Shown here: piece after piece, positions 49,525 through 63,000 of the stretch
How positions within the stretch are numbered: the first letter of the stretch is position 1
How the letters are laid out: every line of letters begins with the position of its first letter
Assembly: GCA_013399895.1 (NCBI GenBank)
Contig: VXBA01001027.1
Span: 1,196,374-1,260,373, forward strand
Reading direction: 5' to 3'
Length of the DNA stretch: 64,000 nucleotides
Origin: Serilophus lunatus
Lineage: Eukaryota > Chordata > Aves > Passeriformes > Eurylaimidae
Program-made: the position numbers and the translations under genes
The notes under the pieces: generated by a model
Seen by the model: only the letters and a program-made list of their open reading frames with translations
What the model was told of the DNA's origin: nothing
Databases searched by the model: none

Positions 49525-51768
49525 TTCACTCTCCGATTATGCACCCCCTGTCACAGGCACAGCTCTCGAGATCAGACAGCTCACACTCCAGTGCTACTGT
49601 CTCTGCTACCAACTAGGTAAGCACAAAAAGCCATGGAAGTCCAGCCTTCTCACCCTGGAGTTTACAATTCAGTTCTTGTAGCCAGAGTTGTCACTTCTAT
49701 ATGACAAACAAGAATAGCCTAAAGTAGCAACTACTTGTTCATGCCATAAAGAAAAAAGAAAATAGAGAGCTTTGTTAGGCAAGAAATATAGGACTAGCAC
49801 TGTAAGGAATGGCGCCCACAAATTAAGCAAAGAAACAACCCGTGAAGCAAGAGAACACAAGTTATCAGTTAAGTTGGAAGCTATGTGCAACACAAACGTT
49901 TTGAGACTGTATTGCCCATCTGAAGTCTTGCAACTAGATAACGATGAGAACACAACAGAACACAGAGATAAGAAAACTTGGAGCAATTTTGTGGTGCTCC
50001 AGGAAGGGAACTGGCTGCTCAAAATGGAAACCATGCATTGATGTATCCGAGGATTGCAGATTGTAATGCGAAACAGAAAAGCTGTATGGGCAGTTTGGTG
50101 AATAAAACTCAGTCAGCGTTTTTTATAGCATCAGTTTAAACCCTTTTTATTTTGGAAACATGAAGTTAAACAATACACCTCAGAGTTATAAACTCAGCAA
50201 CTTTACAATAGAATCCTATTACAAAGCTTAACTCTTGTTTCAGATGAAGCATGGAAGGAGATTCAGACAAGCTGGAGTGTTACAGAAATGCAAACATTTG
50301 GTAGTGCCTTTTGGAGGAGTTGGTCTGAAGATACCAGGTAGTCAGGTTGCCTACTGCCATCCTGATAAGCTAAAGGACAGAAGACTGACAATAAAGGGAG
50401 CACAAGGCAATCTATTTAACCACTTGAAGCAAAGTTTACCCTGGTAAACACAGGAATCCTCATCACCAAATGCAACTTTGTTAGGTTACTCTCAGGTGAA
50501 AAATTTTGGCAACAGTTTGCAATTGCCCATGCCACCCTGTAAAGGAGGCAAGAGTCAACATCACAAATACAAAGGACAAGGTCACTGAAAACTAGCAGTG
50601 AAACTGATCTACATGACAGTTATTTCCACTACGGAAAAACAAAAGTCCCCAGAAAAAGCAAAACACCACCAACACCCAAACCAAAACCCACAAGCCAACC
50701 AAAGAATCTACCACAAAACCCAGAAATCACGATGCAAACAGCTTTAAATATGTAGAAGATGGCATGGGACAAGAGATACACATAGACTCAATTTTCTGCT
50801 CTCTAGCACCTCCTTCATGAAGTCAGGGATGCTTAAAAGGGAGATTAACCCTTTTCCCTGGAGAAAAAAAAAGCCATAAAATTAACTTAACTAAGGGCTG
50901 GAACAGTCTAGTCCATCATTTCTTTGATCTAGTTCAGGGGAATTAGATCAACTATTAAGAGACAAGTTTTTCAGAATCCTTCTCAGAAATATGCCTCTCA
51001 GGTAAAACTTTAAACTGTGACAAGAGATCAGCAACACTGATGAAGGTTAAGGGGGCCTACTTCACCTGCTCATCATCTCTCTCTAAAAAAGCCTGGAGAC
51101 ATACACTGAGGGCACTAATGCACAAGTCCCTTTGATTGTCAGAACTTTTTTTAGCCTATTCTCAACCCCCATCCTTTGAGTTTAGTCATGTTTTCCTTCC
51201 CTTAACAGGAAGTTAAGGAAAGCAGGTTGAGTCACTACAGGAGCAATTTACTGCCATCTGAATCTCATAATTCTGAGTCAAGGAAACAACCCAACACACG
51301 ACTGTGTTCTCTCTAGCAAGAGGAAACACCATAAAACAGAGATAAAACTATGCCTGACAGTCATTTTTCTGACCATAATTAAAGTGTTTTGCCTCTTGGA
51401 GTGCATTTTGTTACTTGTGGCTTGAAAGCTGTTAGATTCACACTGAGATTGGAGAGAGACGGGGAGAACCAAGCACTTGTACACAGTTCCTGCAACTCCC
51501 TTCTTTTCCAGCAGATTTAAGATTCGTAACTGCACGTGGTGTTCCCTCTGTTGCAAGAACTGGAGGCTTTTGTCATCCTGTGGCAATCCTGCCTTTCCTA
51601 AAGGGGCTTGTTATTTAACCTTTCAGTACTACCACAAGCATGAATCATTGAATGTAGCAACTGTTCTCTATTCTGTATTTTGCATTCAGAATATATTCTG
51701 GTATGAAAGTGGAGCTAGCATGGGTTGTCTTGCAAACTCAATTGTTGTAGAGTTACCACTACGGGAAA

Positions 51769-51788
51769 GCAGATCCTTAGGGATCTGC
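51769..51788. repeat. Perfect 8-bp inverted repeat with 4-base loop
   Basis: GCAGATCC (51769-51776) and GGATCTGC (51781-51788) flank TTAG, about 30 bases before the A20 run. Confidence 0.8.
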
Positions 51789-51819
51789 TGTCAAATCTCC
51801 ACAAAAGTCAATATTTGGA

Positions 51820-51839
51820 AAAAAAAAAAAAAAAAAAAA
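51820..51839 (+). repeat. A20 homopolymer
   Basis: An uninterrupted run of 20 A on the + strand. No flanking target-site duplication or gene-derived sequence was recognised, so it is not called a retrocopy tail. Confidence 0.9.
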
Positions 51840-52872
51840 GTGTGAAGTTTATTTCAGGATAGCAGTAAAATGTTGAAGAAACAACATTCATACTCCAATG
51901 TGGTGATTTTTTCCAACTACCACCACCCTGATAAAAATCTAAAACCAAGAGAGACCAGCTAAGAATGCCCAGAGAGATCATCTCACAATTCCCAGCTACA
52001 AATTTTGTCATATGGTACCATACACAGGCTGGGCTTCAATGTACCATATCCCTGCACAATACAATACCCCTGTATTTTAGGACGAAGGTCATAATGTATA
52101 GTTATTTTTCATTCTTTCCACCTAGGATGGAAGATACGTTTAGATCACAAGTGTCTTTGACAGACAATGCAGGATACACCAGGAACCACCTATTTTAAAT
52201 AGAAACATTTTTTACATTTGTAGCAACTCCTCCTTTTACATCAACAACTCTTGGATAAAGTTCAGAAAACCTACAAGTAAGATTGCAGACCTCAAATATC
52301 ACCTAGTTTCAAACACAAGTCATCTGAAGAGCTGCTGATCTCGTCTTGTCCTTGGCTGTGCCAAGGAGCCATGTACTTCAAGGGTGCAGCTCTATGCAAT
52401 GGTTGAGCTCTATTAAAAGCTACTGCTGTCAGCTGGGGACAGCCTCACACTTGCTCTTCACCCAGTCCTCCACTCTCATTGTCACCACACCAATCCTCCT
52501 CAGCTCTGGAGTTTATATAGTTGCTCAATAAGCTAAATTCAGCTTCTCCCAACCTCTTGTCCTCAAAAAGGAACTTGCTGAAACCCTGAAGACGTATCAG
52601 AAAGTGGCTAATTGTGGTCAAGCTGTGCCTAACCGAAGTGCACAACAGGACTCAAGAGTTTCCTTTGTAGAACCAGATCCAACACACATTGTTTCTAAAG
52701 CTTTCAGTCTTTTCAAATCTGAGGCTATTGCCAGGCACTGTCACTATAGAAAACTTGAAGCCCTACGAACAGGTTTTGGCTCTAAAGGATAGTCCTGTCA
52801 CATGAGCTACACCATATCAGCTTGTTTGACAGTGGAGTGGATGCTCAGGTTAGAAGGCACATTGTAGAGGTG

Positions 52873-52925
52873 CTCCATCCTGCTTCAGGTGGGCTCCATT
52901 CTGCTTCAGGTGGGCTCCATCCTGT
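52873..52925 (+). repeat. 21-bp tandem repeat, about 2.5 copies
   Basis: The unit CTCCATCCTGCTTCAGGTGGG occurs at 52873-52893, again at 52894-52914 with one change, and in part from 52915. Confidence 0.9.
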
Positions 52926-55900
52926 TTGCTCTGTGGACCTAAGGTGCAACACCATTTTTACAGCACTAAAGAAATGTGCCCAACCACAGAGGTGACAGAA
53001 GCAAATATGCTGCAGTTAAAGCTGCATAGGCCAAGACTAGCACTGCCTGGATGTAAACTCAGATTTGTCAAGCCTAGTGCAAGGATGAGACAATCCTGAA
53101 AAGAGTGAGTTGGATTTTTGTGAAGCTTTTAAAATCTGTTTAGAAAGAGGCTATGGGGTTCAAAGAACACAAGTCCAGGGCTACAAAGATCTATGAAAAG
53201 TTTAGTCAGGTCCTGAATGTTGCATCAATAAGGAACATAATGCAGGGATGCCTGACAGTAGCTTTGCAAATTTTGTTTCAAGAACATATAACCCATCCTC
53301 TGCAATCATCCATGCAGGCTTTGCCTGCAAGCTCTTTAGTTTGCCTGCAACTTCTATTCAGGGTATAGTTCCCTAGGATGGCAAATCAGCATTCTTAGAT
53401 GCTCTTTGTGCATGCATTGATGACTTCTCAGATTGAACAGACACCTGATTTTCTATGAAAGTGAACATCCAACACTCTCCAAAACATGACCTCTCTAAAT
53501 GATTCTGTAGTTGCTCTATCAAGCGCAATCTCCTTGTTAAAAAATATGGGCATTGAAATACAGCATTTCCTCCAGGAGAGTTTATCCCAAATGACTACAA
53601 CGACACCAGAAAAATGAGCCATTGAGTGCTGTGCCCACTCGCTGGTTCTTGCTGATGGGGAAAACTTGCGAATGCTGAGCAATCTCTGAAGTGTTCGTTG
53701 GCAGAGAAATTAAAAGGATGGCAAGGCTTTAGATGGCAATTGACTAATGCAGTTCAACTCCTTCAGGGCTGAAAGCAGAAACAGGTTGTAAATGCTTAGC
53801 ACTGCCAGGAAGCAGCTAACTGCCAGTAGAGATTTGGTTTCTACAGAGCTTTTGCACTTATTGTAACTATTGGATGAAAAGGAAGACAGTGATTTCTTCA
53901 GTTTCTCCTAAAATGAGCTGCAAGCTTCCCAGCTGCTACAAGGCAATCTAAATGGAGATATTTGCCAGAATGGACAGATGTGCCTTCTTAAGTTGTTTTT
54001 ATCAAGATTAGTTTCCCAAAACAGCCACTGTGGAGATGGAGGAAAGGAGCGGGACTACGTGTTTCAAGCGCTAGTCTACATTTAGAGTGCAATTCTCAGT
54101 TGTTTTAACCTGCTGTATTCACTGCAGACTCTTCCTCATACAAGCTAGAAGGAAGGATGGTTTCCAGAATGTGTTATCCAAAATATGAGTCATTTAGTTC
54201 AAGGGATTTTGCATAAAATGCACAAGCACCAACATGAAATTCTTTGCTATATGTGCAGCACACTGAGTGAAAAGAGCCCGTTCTTTGTACTGACAGTAAG
54301 GATAATATTCTGAAGTTTCAGTCTGGCAGTGACATGATTGAGGCCACATTCCTTCTTGTTCTGAGAAGAAGGACTAAGTCAAGCACTTAACTTCCACACA
54401 GACAAGTCAGAGCTCTAAGACACAGCTAAAAAGGATGTAATGGGACTTATTGTACAACTCACCACATCTGTTTTGGCAGCAATGAGCTCTAATGCCGTAC
54501 TAAGCAGCAGTCTGCTTACAAGAAAGACATCCCATTACACATGGCAAGCTTTGAGCTGAACACCGAAGAAAAATGCTCTCCCCATACTAGAGAAAGTAAT
54601 TGTGAAATATCAAGCAGTTAAAGACCCAGTCGAGAGCTCAGCACTGGAAGACAAGAAAATGCAAATTCCCTGGTTATGCATTAATAATGAATCCCTGTTT
54701 CATAGCATGTTCTAATTGAAGAGCTACATCATGGCCCCACCTATCAGTAACTCTTTTTGCTTCCTGTTTTAAGGAAACGCATTCAAATATTTATTCACAG
54801 CTAGATCTAGAGATGTTATTTCCTACCTATTTTCCCCACAAACCTAAGGTGATTTCTGTTCTAGTATGCAGGCAGTACCTGAAGATCAAGCTGAGCAACT
54901 ATCTGAAGCAGACTTTTTCCATGCTAGCTGCAAAACTAAAAGAGGAGATCAAATTTGAGATTGAAAAAACTAATTGCAAGACTAGTATGAGCTGCCTTGC
55001 ACTAGGGCCTCACTTAGAAACTTTTCTTTTGCTGAGTAAGAATACTTTAGAAAAATGCAGTGAGTTAGAAAGTGTATGAAGGACACATTTAAACAGAAGG
55101 CTAACAGCTGTACCTCATCTACTCCCCATTCTATCCCTTTTCCTCAGCCAGTACTCTAGCCTATAACCCCAATCCAGTATCAAACTCCAGATGGATATCC
55201 CACAGTGCAGCAAGAGTTTGCAGTCAAAATTTGGATGTTACATGAGCCACTCGCATGTGGGCACTAAGGCAGGAACACAAACTTAAGAATTCGTAAATTC
55301 AATTTATAGACTAGAATACAGGGTGTTTTTGTGCCAAAGAATTGTGGCTTTTCCTTTCAGTTAAACCAATGATGATAAAACACACTGGACTTATAGGACT
55401 AGCTAACTTACAGGGTACAGGAACTGGTGGAATTTTTTCAGTGCTCTACAACACTAGTTCTCTCCTTTCCAGATTGAAGTTAGCATGGACAAGAGGTATG
55501 TGAACTCTTGAGTCCACAGAGCAGAGTACCATCCCATTCAGACTCCCCAGTTCAGTTCAGATGCATAAACTTGCCTGTCTCTCTTAAGCATGGCTTATTA
55601 ACCTTAGCCAAGTATCATCCAGACACCATTTATGCTTTACACACAGCTGAGCATGACAGAAGTCCTGGATCACTCTTCTCTGCATCAAATCTTTTCCTCC
55701 AGTAGTTTATGTTCCCAAACCTACAAGAAAAGCTCTGGGAGACAAATCTGCAGGTTTACCTGCAACCTACAAACCATATACACAAGAGTTTGAGGAAGCT
55801 GGGCTGCAGAACACTAGTTCTGGTTCCCATCCCACCAGTCAGAACCAATATCACTTTTGTCTTGATGACCCAGGTCATGTAATCAGGAACAGTCTGGTTT

Positions 55901-56636
55901 CCAGTTCTCTATGCATGTTACAGAAATTAAGGAGCAAATCGGATCTCAGTCCTATGCATAGGAATATCAGACAGTAAAAAATAATGTTTTTTGTTGTCAG
56001 GGAAGTATTCAGGTCTTCATTTTCAAAGCCGTGCTTTCTCCACTAAATGTACAGACCAAGCAAGCATAAGGTCTAATGCTACATCTTTCTGATGAGTGAA
56101 CAATCATGAGGAAGAGAATCTCTTTAAGATGACCCCTAATGGCTCATCTCCTCCCATAAATGTAGTGGAGTTTCAAAGGCCTCCTCTTGAGATCACCAGG
56201 AGCAAATATTGCTTAAGCCACTTCATCTTTCCATACACCCACAGATGTACATGCACTTGGGAACTGTTCCCTTGGCCCTGAACAGAATCAGTCCTTGTTC
56301 GTTCTCACACTCCTGTTCACTGCAGTGCAGAGCTGCCAGCAACCCTTAGACTGAAAGAGAGAAATGCTGTATTCTACTAAAGGCTATTGAGAGAGAAGAG
56401 TTGTTAATGACCCTGTCTGCTTCTTGAATAATCCCATGTAGCAGGTTGTCTTCTTTTATTAATAGGAAGTGCATCTATTCGTATCAAGCAAGCAGCCTAT
56501 CTGACCATGCATTCACTTCTTGTTTAGCATTTGTACTGCTGTTATTTTCTTAAGAGATTAATTATCATTTGGGTGGTTTATCTTACCCGCTGAAACTGTT
56601 TCAACACATGCAAATTCTGCATAATGTGAAGTCTTT

Positions 56637-56660
56637 ATATACTATATATATATATACACA
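56637..56660 (+). repeat. TA-rich microsatellite
   Basis: A short (TA)n run with its core at 56644-56657, followed by ACACA. Confidence 0.85.
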
Positions 56661-58130
56661 TTTTCTATAAAAGCATGAAGTACTAGTCATTCAAAATATA
56701 CCAAGACAAGTTAAAGAACTGAAATTTTTTAATGACTTTAAATTAGAGTTAGATTAACAGCATCTTAAATTCAATTAGAATCACCCAAACTTTAAGTAGA
56801 TCATTATCTAGAAATAGCAACACAGTAGACTGTCCATTTATCTTAACTTCCATACTGCAATTCTGAAAGCATTCACAGTCTTCACTGGCCTAAGAAAGCC
56901 TAATATAGTTTTAATGTTTAAACTGAATAAACATGTTAAGAGGTAAATGTAGTTTGAGTAATCAAACTCCTAATCAAATAAGTACCATCCAAACCTATAA
57001 GGTCTATGTTCTCCAATCTCTACTTGTATCAAAAGATATTACTCCTTGTGAAGTGATTGTCAGTTTGGGGAGAGGATTAAAGAAAACAGCAAAGTTTTGC
57101 TAAACCTAAGTGTACTGGACAAGTTGGCCAATGAAAAGGACCAGAGGGGATAATGTTTCACCACTGATTTAGCCCTTCTGTGAGATCTAGATTCACATAT
57201 CCTTCTATCCTTTTTCTTTAGTTCACTAGTTGAAATGGATAATTTTGTTTTATACAACTATGTAAATTTCAAAGCTCCAATGTAGTTTTCACATTTTAAA
57301 TCTTTTTCAAGACAGTTTCACATCAAAAGCAGATGGTTCTTTGAAAATTTATAAACAGATGCAATAACGAAGACTCCTACATTCATGTATTGAGGGTCTC
57401 CATGCTTGCTTCAAGTCAGCCAGAAAGACATAAGCACCTCAGATTTTAGGATAATGTGGATCAAGAACAACCTCAACATACACAAAAGAGCTTCAGATTG
57501 CCTGGAATAATAGCGGTGCAAGGCTTTGTTTAAGCCTGTCTGCAAACCGGGTGGGATGAATTCCATTAATCGTCTCCTGCTTCTGTGGGAACTAAGGAGA
57601 ATTTTAGCCTTTTATACAGCCTCCTCTGAAACGCTAGACAGCCAGGGATTGAACAGGAGACACCCGTGGGCTTTTGTTATGAAATGTGGGGAGCAGGAAC
57701 AGCACTGGCTCATGTCAGAAAAGCAAAGCAAAGGCCCAACCCCACACACACACACTTAAGACAAACAAGACAACACAGAGCTGGAATCACTGAAGAACAG
57801 CATCCTGCAGTTCCAGCTCACCACGGCTCAAGTGCCCTCACGGAGAGCAGCCGAGAAGCCGCTGGCCCTAACAAGCCACAGAACAGAGGACTAAACAAAG
57901 AATTCCTCAGGCCTAGCATCAAGATTCAAATCAGATAAGAAATGTCAAACAAAGGAGCTGCAAAACACTCCCAACATGTTTAATAAGCAGTGAGATTTCT
58001 CCAAGACTACAGTCTTTGTAAATTAAATGAAGGAACTTGTGTATTTGCATTTAACCAGAAGTACTTGTCTCTCCTTAGAAGAAAGGGATAGTAGGTCACA
58101 CTGTTCAATAATATCAAGAGCCAGTAAAAA

Positions 58131-58200
58131 TAATATTTTTATATATAAAAATACATGTCTGTTATATATGTATATGCATGTATGTATATACACATGCACT
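58131..58200 (+). repeat. TA/TG-rich low-complexity tract
   Basis: Irregular TATA, TATG and CATG steps over about 70 bases. No other meaning was seen. Confidence 0.75.
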
Positions 58201-61200
58201 TCTTTGCAAGACTAATGTAAAGCCAAGAATGCAAACGAACTACATACAATACTTACACACACACGGCACCAAATTAAGAACTGCTGTGAAACAGTTAAGC
58301 AAAACTACAAATGGAATTCATTGAGTGACAGACTACAAAACACCAGTCTGGAAAAGCTACAAAGATGGGAGCAGAAGCTTGCAAGGCAGGGATGACTTAA
58401 GGTAGAGGGAAAAACAAAGACATCAATGAAGAAGCCTATCATTCTAGAAAGCTAAGCTTTGAGTGCAATGCTCTAGAAAGTCAGTATTTTTAATTACAGG
58501 CTTTACTCAGGTCCTGTGACAAAGCAGACAAAACCTCAGAAAATGATTAGTCAATAAATACGGTACCTTTGCCACCCTTAGTACCCATTAAAAGGGTTTC
58601 CTACCAAAAATGTAGTGAATACTACTGTATTGGGAAGTCAGGAAAGGTATAAGGCAGAGTAGTGAAAGAAGTTTGTACAATCTTAACAAAAAAACACATG
58701 GATGACACACTCCAATGTACAGTGCACAGTTAAAGACTAATCTTCCTTTTAGTTAACTAAGTCAAGTAGCAGAAAATGCCTCCATCCTCTTGTCTGTTGT
58801 ACACTCCATGGTAAAACACAAGTAATCAAGGGCTGAAGTTACAGGGCAGCAGTGATGTATGATGAGCAGCAGTTTAAAGAACAACTAAGTTTTCTGCCCT
58901 AAGACAGGATGTCAGTTTTGTCTTATAAGCCTCCTCAGATCTCAGCAGAATTGAAACTGGAAGAAACAAACTGTTGCAGGATGCAGCAGGAGAAGAAATG
59001 TGAGCAGACTTACTGAGCGAACAGCATGTTCAATTTGAAGCAACTTTCCTCAGCTCTAAATGCAAAGGACTAGTTAAATCCCTCCCTCTGCAGCCAAGTC
59101 CCAAAGCACCTCCAAGAACATACTCTCTGTTGACAAAAGGTCCTTACTCCAAAGATGCAGCCTCACCAGAGTTGGTAAGGCTGAGCTGCTGCACCAGAAA
59201 GGTGACTGTACCTTCAGAGTGTGGCAGCATTCCTGGGAGTTTTGAGTGACCAAACACTTTTTACTCAAGCTTCAAACTACATCCAGAAATCTGGAGATGG
59301 TACCAGACAGTCAACCTTGACCTCATGAACTGGTTTGTAGGAAGCCAACTTCCTCTGTACTACAAGTCAGGCACTCCTACAACCTGCTGTCTTTGCAATA
59401 TGCAGATGGTATGCCCCTCTTCAACAGTCCTTCAAATAATTTGATTTTGCCTACAAGAAGATTCTCTTTTTTGAGGTCATCTGTTCACAGGCTATTTAAG
59501 CAGTTTTGGGATCTGGTAGATTTTCTGAGTTATTTGGACATGTAGCAGTTGCAGAATCTCCAAGCCACAATTCCATCTGTGTTGAAGATCAGATTATGAA
59601 GCCTGCTAAGCAATAGGCAAACTTCAGGGCTGCTACAGGTTCATTCTAAAAAACTGCAATTCCAAAGTGAAGGCATTTCATCACCCTATTTCCATATGCT
59701 GTGGTGGTTTCCCCATTGACTACAGAATTTAAGTAAAGTGTCATTTTTCAAAGATCCTTCCATAGCATTCCCCCCCATTGCTGCCAAGGGAAAATGTCCT
59801 ATGCAGAAAACAGGAAGGAGGAGAACCTCTCTAGTGTCTGTGGCTATTATTTCAGTTTTTGAAGACTTGTGAATACACAGATCTCAGTTCAGGACCTGCA
59901 CCACAATCTACCAAATGCTGCAAAGATTCCAAATATACAATGTCTCCTTTATCATTGGAAAACCCTGCTTTCACTTCTGGCCAGCCTGACAGAGGTAGAC
60001 CATGCTGCTTTCCACAGGAACTTAAAGATTAGTTATTACTCAGGTCTGCTGAATAATCAGATAGCCTCACTACTCAAGAGGCACACACCCTAGGAAGCTA
60101 AGGAAGCTAATTGACTAAATTCTGCAAGTGCCATATGGAAGGAAGGGCCAGCAGAGCAATGCTAATCCATCATGGTCTGGCTCCCTCCACCTCTTTATGC
60201 CAGTTCCAAGGCCCAACAGACCTACCACAGTAACACAGGGAGGTTTCCCAACAACAAAACTCTCTCAGTGCTTCTACACTTACAGCACCCAACATCTTCA
60301 GGTTACAGGATTACCTAGCCAATTCCTCAGGCAAACAGGGATAACCATGGGAGGGGCAACACTTAGTACATCCCAGATGCTGCAACACTGTAGGTGCAGA
60401 GTAACACCAAACACATAAGTCACTGGAATTGCAGATGGTAAGGGATGACTTGCAGGGTTTTCCACACGCTTCTCCCTAATCTGTAGGTGAATTACCATTC
60501 CTAGCATCAGCACTCACTACTCCAGTTTGGCCAGATGTCAGAAAGACTAGTCTGTCCCAACTACTGCTTTGGGCAGCAGGAGCAACCAGTTTGTTTCTCA
60601 ATAACTTAGGATCTTAGAGAAAGCAGAAAGTGATAGAGTTTTGATTAACTCAGTGAAGACAACTAGTAAGCAAATACTGCTATTATATTTCTAAGCAGAA
60701 AACCAAACCAACAAACCAAGCCCCAAACCCTTAACAAGTGAAAAAGCCCACATTTTTACTGAGATACTACATTTCTATATATAATAGATGGACTTCTATG
60801 AAAACTAGTTCTGTGCAAAACAACCAGTAACTTCCATAATACCAGAGCAACACTCAGCTCTATGTGATGGTCCAGAGTTCCGGAATACTGCTAGAATATT
60901 CCATGCCTGTTATCAACAGTGATTTACTGTCTTTTGCCCTGTTCAACACGAAAAGAAAAAAAAAATCCTGGCATTTATCCTCTCTTAGATTACCGCTATT
61001 TTCCCTTTTTAAAAAATAATCTGTCCCTTTGGTAGCCTCATCCTTTCCCCTTTGCAACAGCTAAGTGAAATGCAAGAATTGGGGAGGAGAAGTGAGAACA
61101 AGACAGCATCATATGAAACATATTTCAACAGCTGCTCTGGTAGTTTCAACACTAATTGATCCTCAGGCATGAGCCTGGGCAATCCCTAGATGAGGACGCT

Positions 61201-62340
61201 GCACTGCATCAGAGCAGCACATACCGGGTTCTCCACTGCTTTGCAGAGCCAAGATCGTTACAGAGGGTTTCTATCATTGTCTGGCACTTAATGGAGTTCC
61301 TTACCCTGGCGTAATGCCAGTCTCCTATCTCTGGATACTCCCAAGATCTTGCGCAGGAACAGTTAACGAAGCTGCTTCTCCCAAAATAGCCCAGGGGTTC
61401 CCTGCACTCCCCTCAGTGCGGATGGGACAGTGCGACTGCCCCTTTTCTCGGGCCCCGCCGCCCCCGGCTCTGCCCCGCGCCGCGCCGAGAGCATCCCAAG
61501 CTCTCCCGAAAACTTTTGAAACCCAGGAGGTTCGAACGTACTGGGAAACTGGCTGGCTGGAGGATACCCCGCCGCCTCCACGGGGGTCTCCCCCGATGGT
61601 TACTGCCGCCGCACCCCCAGATTAGAGCAAACCGATGGTGATCCTTGCCGCCGACGCGCCTTCCCCCATCCCCATCCCCCGGGGCATCCGCGGAGCCCGG
61701 GAGCGGCCTGGGAAGGGCGGAGGGCAGAGGAAAACTTCCAGCCACGCGGCTGCGGGCGCCCCTTCGGGGGAACAAAGGCAGGGCCCGTCCCCGCACATTT
61801 CCCCGCCGCCAGCCTCCCCCATTGGGAGCTCCGCAGCCTGGCCAAGAGAACAGACAAAAATAAAAAAAAATAATAACCCCAACCAAAAAACCCAAACGGT
61901 ATTTTTAGCTTCGCTTTGCGCAAACGCGCTCTGTGAAAACGTTCACTCTGTCCCTTTTGCCCTAACCTTTTTCTCCTGCTGATTTTTCCCGAGGAGTCAA
62001 ACACTGTTCGGGAGAGGGCTGCTCCCGCCGAGCGGCGGCAGTGCCCGTGCCCGGCTTTCCCCCCAGAATAGCCGCTCCCAGCCGGATTTGTGAATTTCTT
62101 GGGTGAGAACAGTTAAGGAAGGAAAAAAAAAATTCCCACACTTTTGCTGTAGAAAAAAACGTAGTTTGGAGAAATAAGAAGCCGGGAGGGGCTGCTGGAA
62201 CAAGGGGCGGGAGGAAACGGCGCTGCTTTGAATGGGTTGTTTCACCGCAATGCTCGAGTCGCCGCGAGTTTTCCCTCCAAGGCTCAGGGCAAGAGAAAGA
62301 CCCTGAAAGGGCCACAAATAGCTTCTGATATTTTTCTGAC

Positions 62341-62363
62341 CTTTTTTCTTTTTTTTTTTTTTC
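62341..62363 (+). repeat. T-rich homopolymer tract
   Basis: C-interrupted run of T within the distal CpG region, between GC-rich blocks. Confidence 0.85.
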
Positions 62364-62856
62364 TTAAAACATAATCGACTGCCAAACAATTAGAAGTTTT
62401 TGGGGAATCTGCTAAAAGGCTACATAGAACAGACATTAAAACTACACTGAAGTTTGTGTCTCGTTTATCATAGAAATTTGAAATCCCGAGCCTCGAAAAG
62501 AGCCTTCTTTAGGACGGGAGCGGGGCAGGCGCGTTAATGGATGCGGTCTGCACCGAAACCTTGGAAACAAAAGCAGTTGGAAAACTCGTTTCTCCAAAGA
62601 AGGGACCCGCAATTCCTGAAATGCGGATAACTGAAACACCCTCCTCCCCAGAACAGACCAGCTCTTACAACCCCTGAAGCCAGGTAGAGAAAAAAAAAAG
62701 AAAAAACCATTTAGAAAACCAGAATATTTTCGCTAATTTTAATTACCCGGCTACTCTCTTCAGCCATCAGAGGGAACGAACAACCCGGCTGCTTTTAGCT
62801 TAGAAAGCGGAAGGGGGAACGGGCCGACACCCAGCACAGTTTTCCAGCTCACTTAC

Positions 62857-63000
62857 AAGACTGGCCGGCGAGCTGCTTTCTCTCCTCCGCTTCCCTCCTC
62901 GGGGCGCAGGGACCGGCCGGGCCGCCGCGCTCCCCGGCAGCAGCATAAGGGCTCCCGCAGCCCGGAGCCACCGGCTCCGCCCCCTCCCCGCGCCCGGCCC
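62857..63000 (-). other. B3GNT5: Candidate non-coding first exon of B3GNT5
   Basis: The GC-rich sequence ends, on the - strand, at the donor CAGTCTT|GTAAGTGAG (last exon base 62857). The 5' end is unknown, and 63000 is only a placeholder near the GC boxes. It would join the 48740 acceptor. An open frame here (62800-63075) continues across the donor and is probably not translated. Confidence 0.45.

Larger units (their letters stand above)
49000..49620 (-). promoter_or_regulatory. B3GNT5: Proximal CpG-rich region, possible alternative B3GNT5 promoter
   Basis: From about 49000 to 49510 the sequence switches from AT-rich to GC-rich with frequent CpG, including a GC-box-like GGGCGGGCGGGC at about 49492-49502. 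It lies 300 to 900 bases upstream of the B3GNT5 coding exon. No TATA box is clear. The donors on the - strand are only moderate (for example GATG|GTAGGC near 49198). On the + strand it ends with a strong donor (AACTAG|GTAAGC, 49616/49617), so a + strand transcript could also start here. The long open frames on both strands are typical of GC-rich DNA and are not taken as genes. Confidence 0.5.
49625..61380. other. MCF2L2 host intron / probable B3GNT5 first intron, 11.8 kb
   Basis: No coding exon of either gene was recognised on either strand. It contains minor simple repeats: A/C-rich at about 50640-50705, A20 at 51820-51839, a 21-bp tandem repeat at 52873-52925, TA repeat at about 56644-56657, CA repeat at 57743-57755 and TA-rich at about 58131-58200. 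There is a perfect 8-bp hairpin at 51769-51788. A reasonable - strand donor at 61304/61305 (GCCAGG|GTAAGG) could mark a further non-coding first exon. Short open frames here match nothing I know. Confidence 0.6.

Noticed and set aside
49012..49620. 202-codon + strand open frame with HPRAHPRAHPG-like repeats
   Set aside because: Long frames on several strands at once are expected in a CpG-rich region. The repeat comes from a 12-bp DNA repeat, and no protein family is recognised.
49669..50034. 122-codon hydrophobic - strand open frame upstream of B3GNT5
   Set aside because: Rich in Ser, Leu and Phe as expected from A-rich DNA read in reverse. No family match and no start context worth reporting.
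51477..51845. Open frame ending in an A20 run, considered as a retrocopied gene tail
   Set aside because: No recognisable parent gene, no poly(A) signal just before the run and no target-site duplication seen.
61413..62389. Several overlapping - strand open frames of 86-160 codons in the distal CpG island
   Set aside because: They overlap each other in different frames, are Arg/Pro/Gly-rich as GC-rich DNA dictates, and show no known domain.
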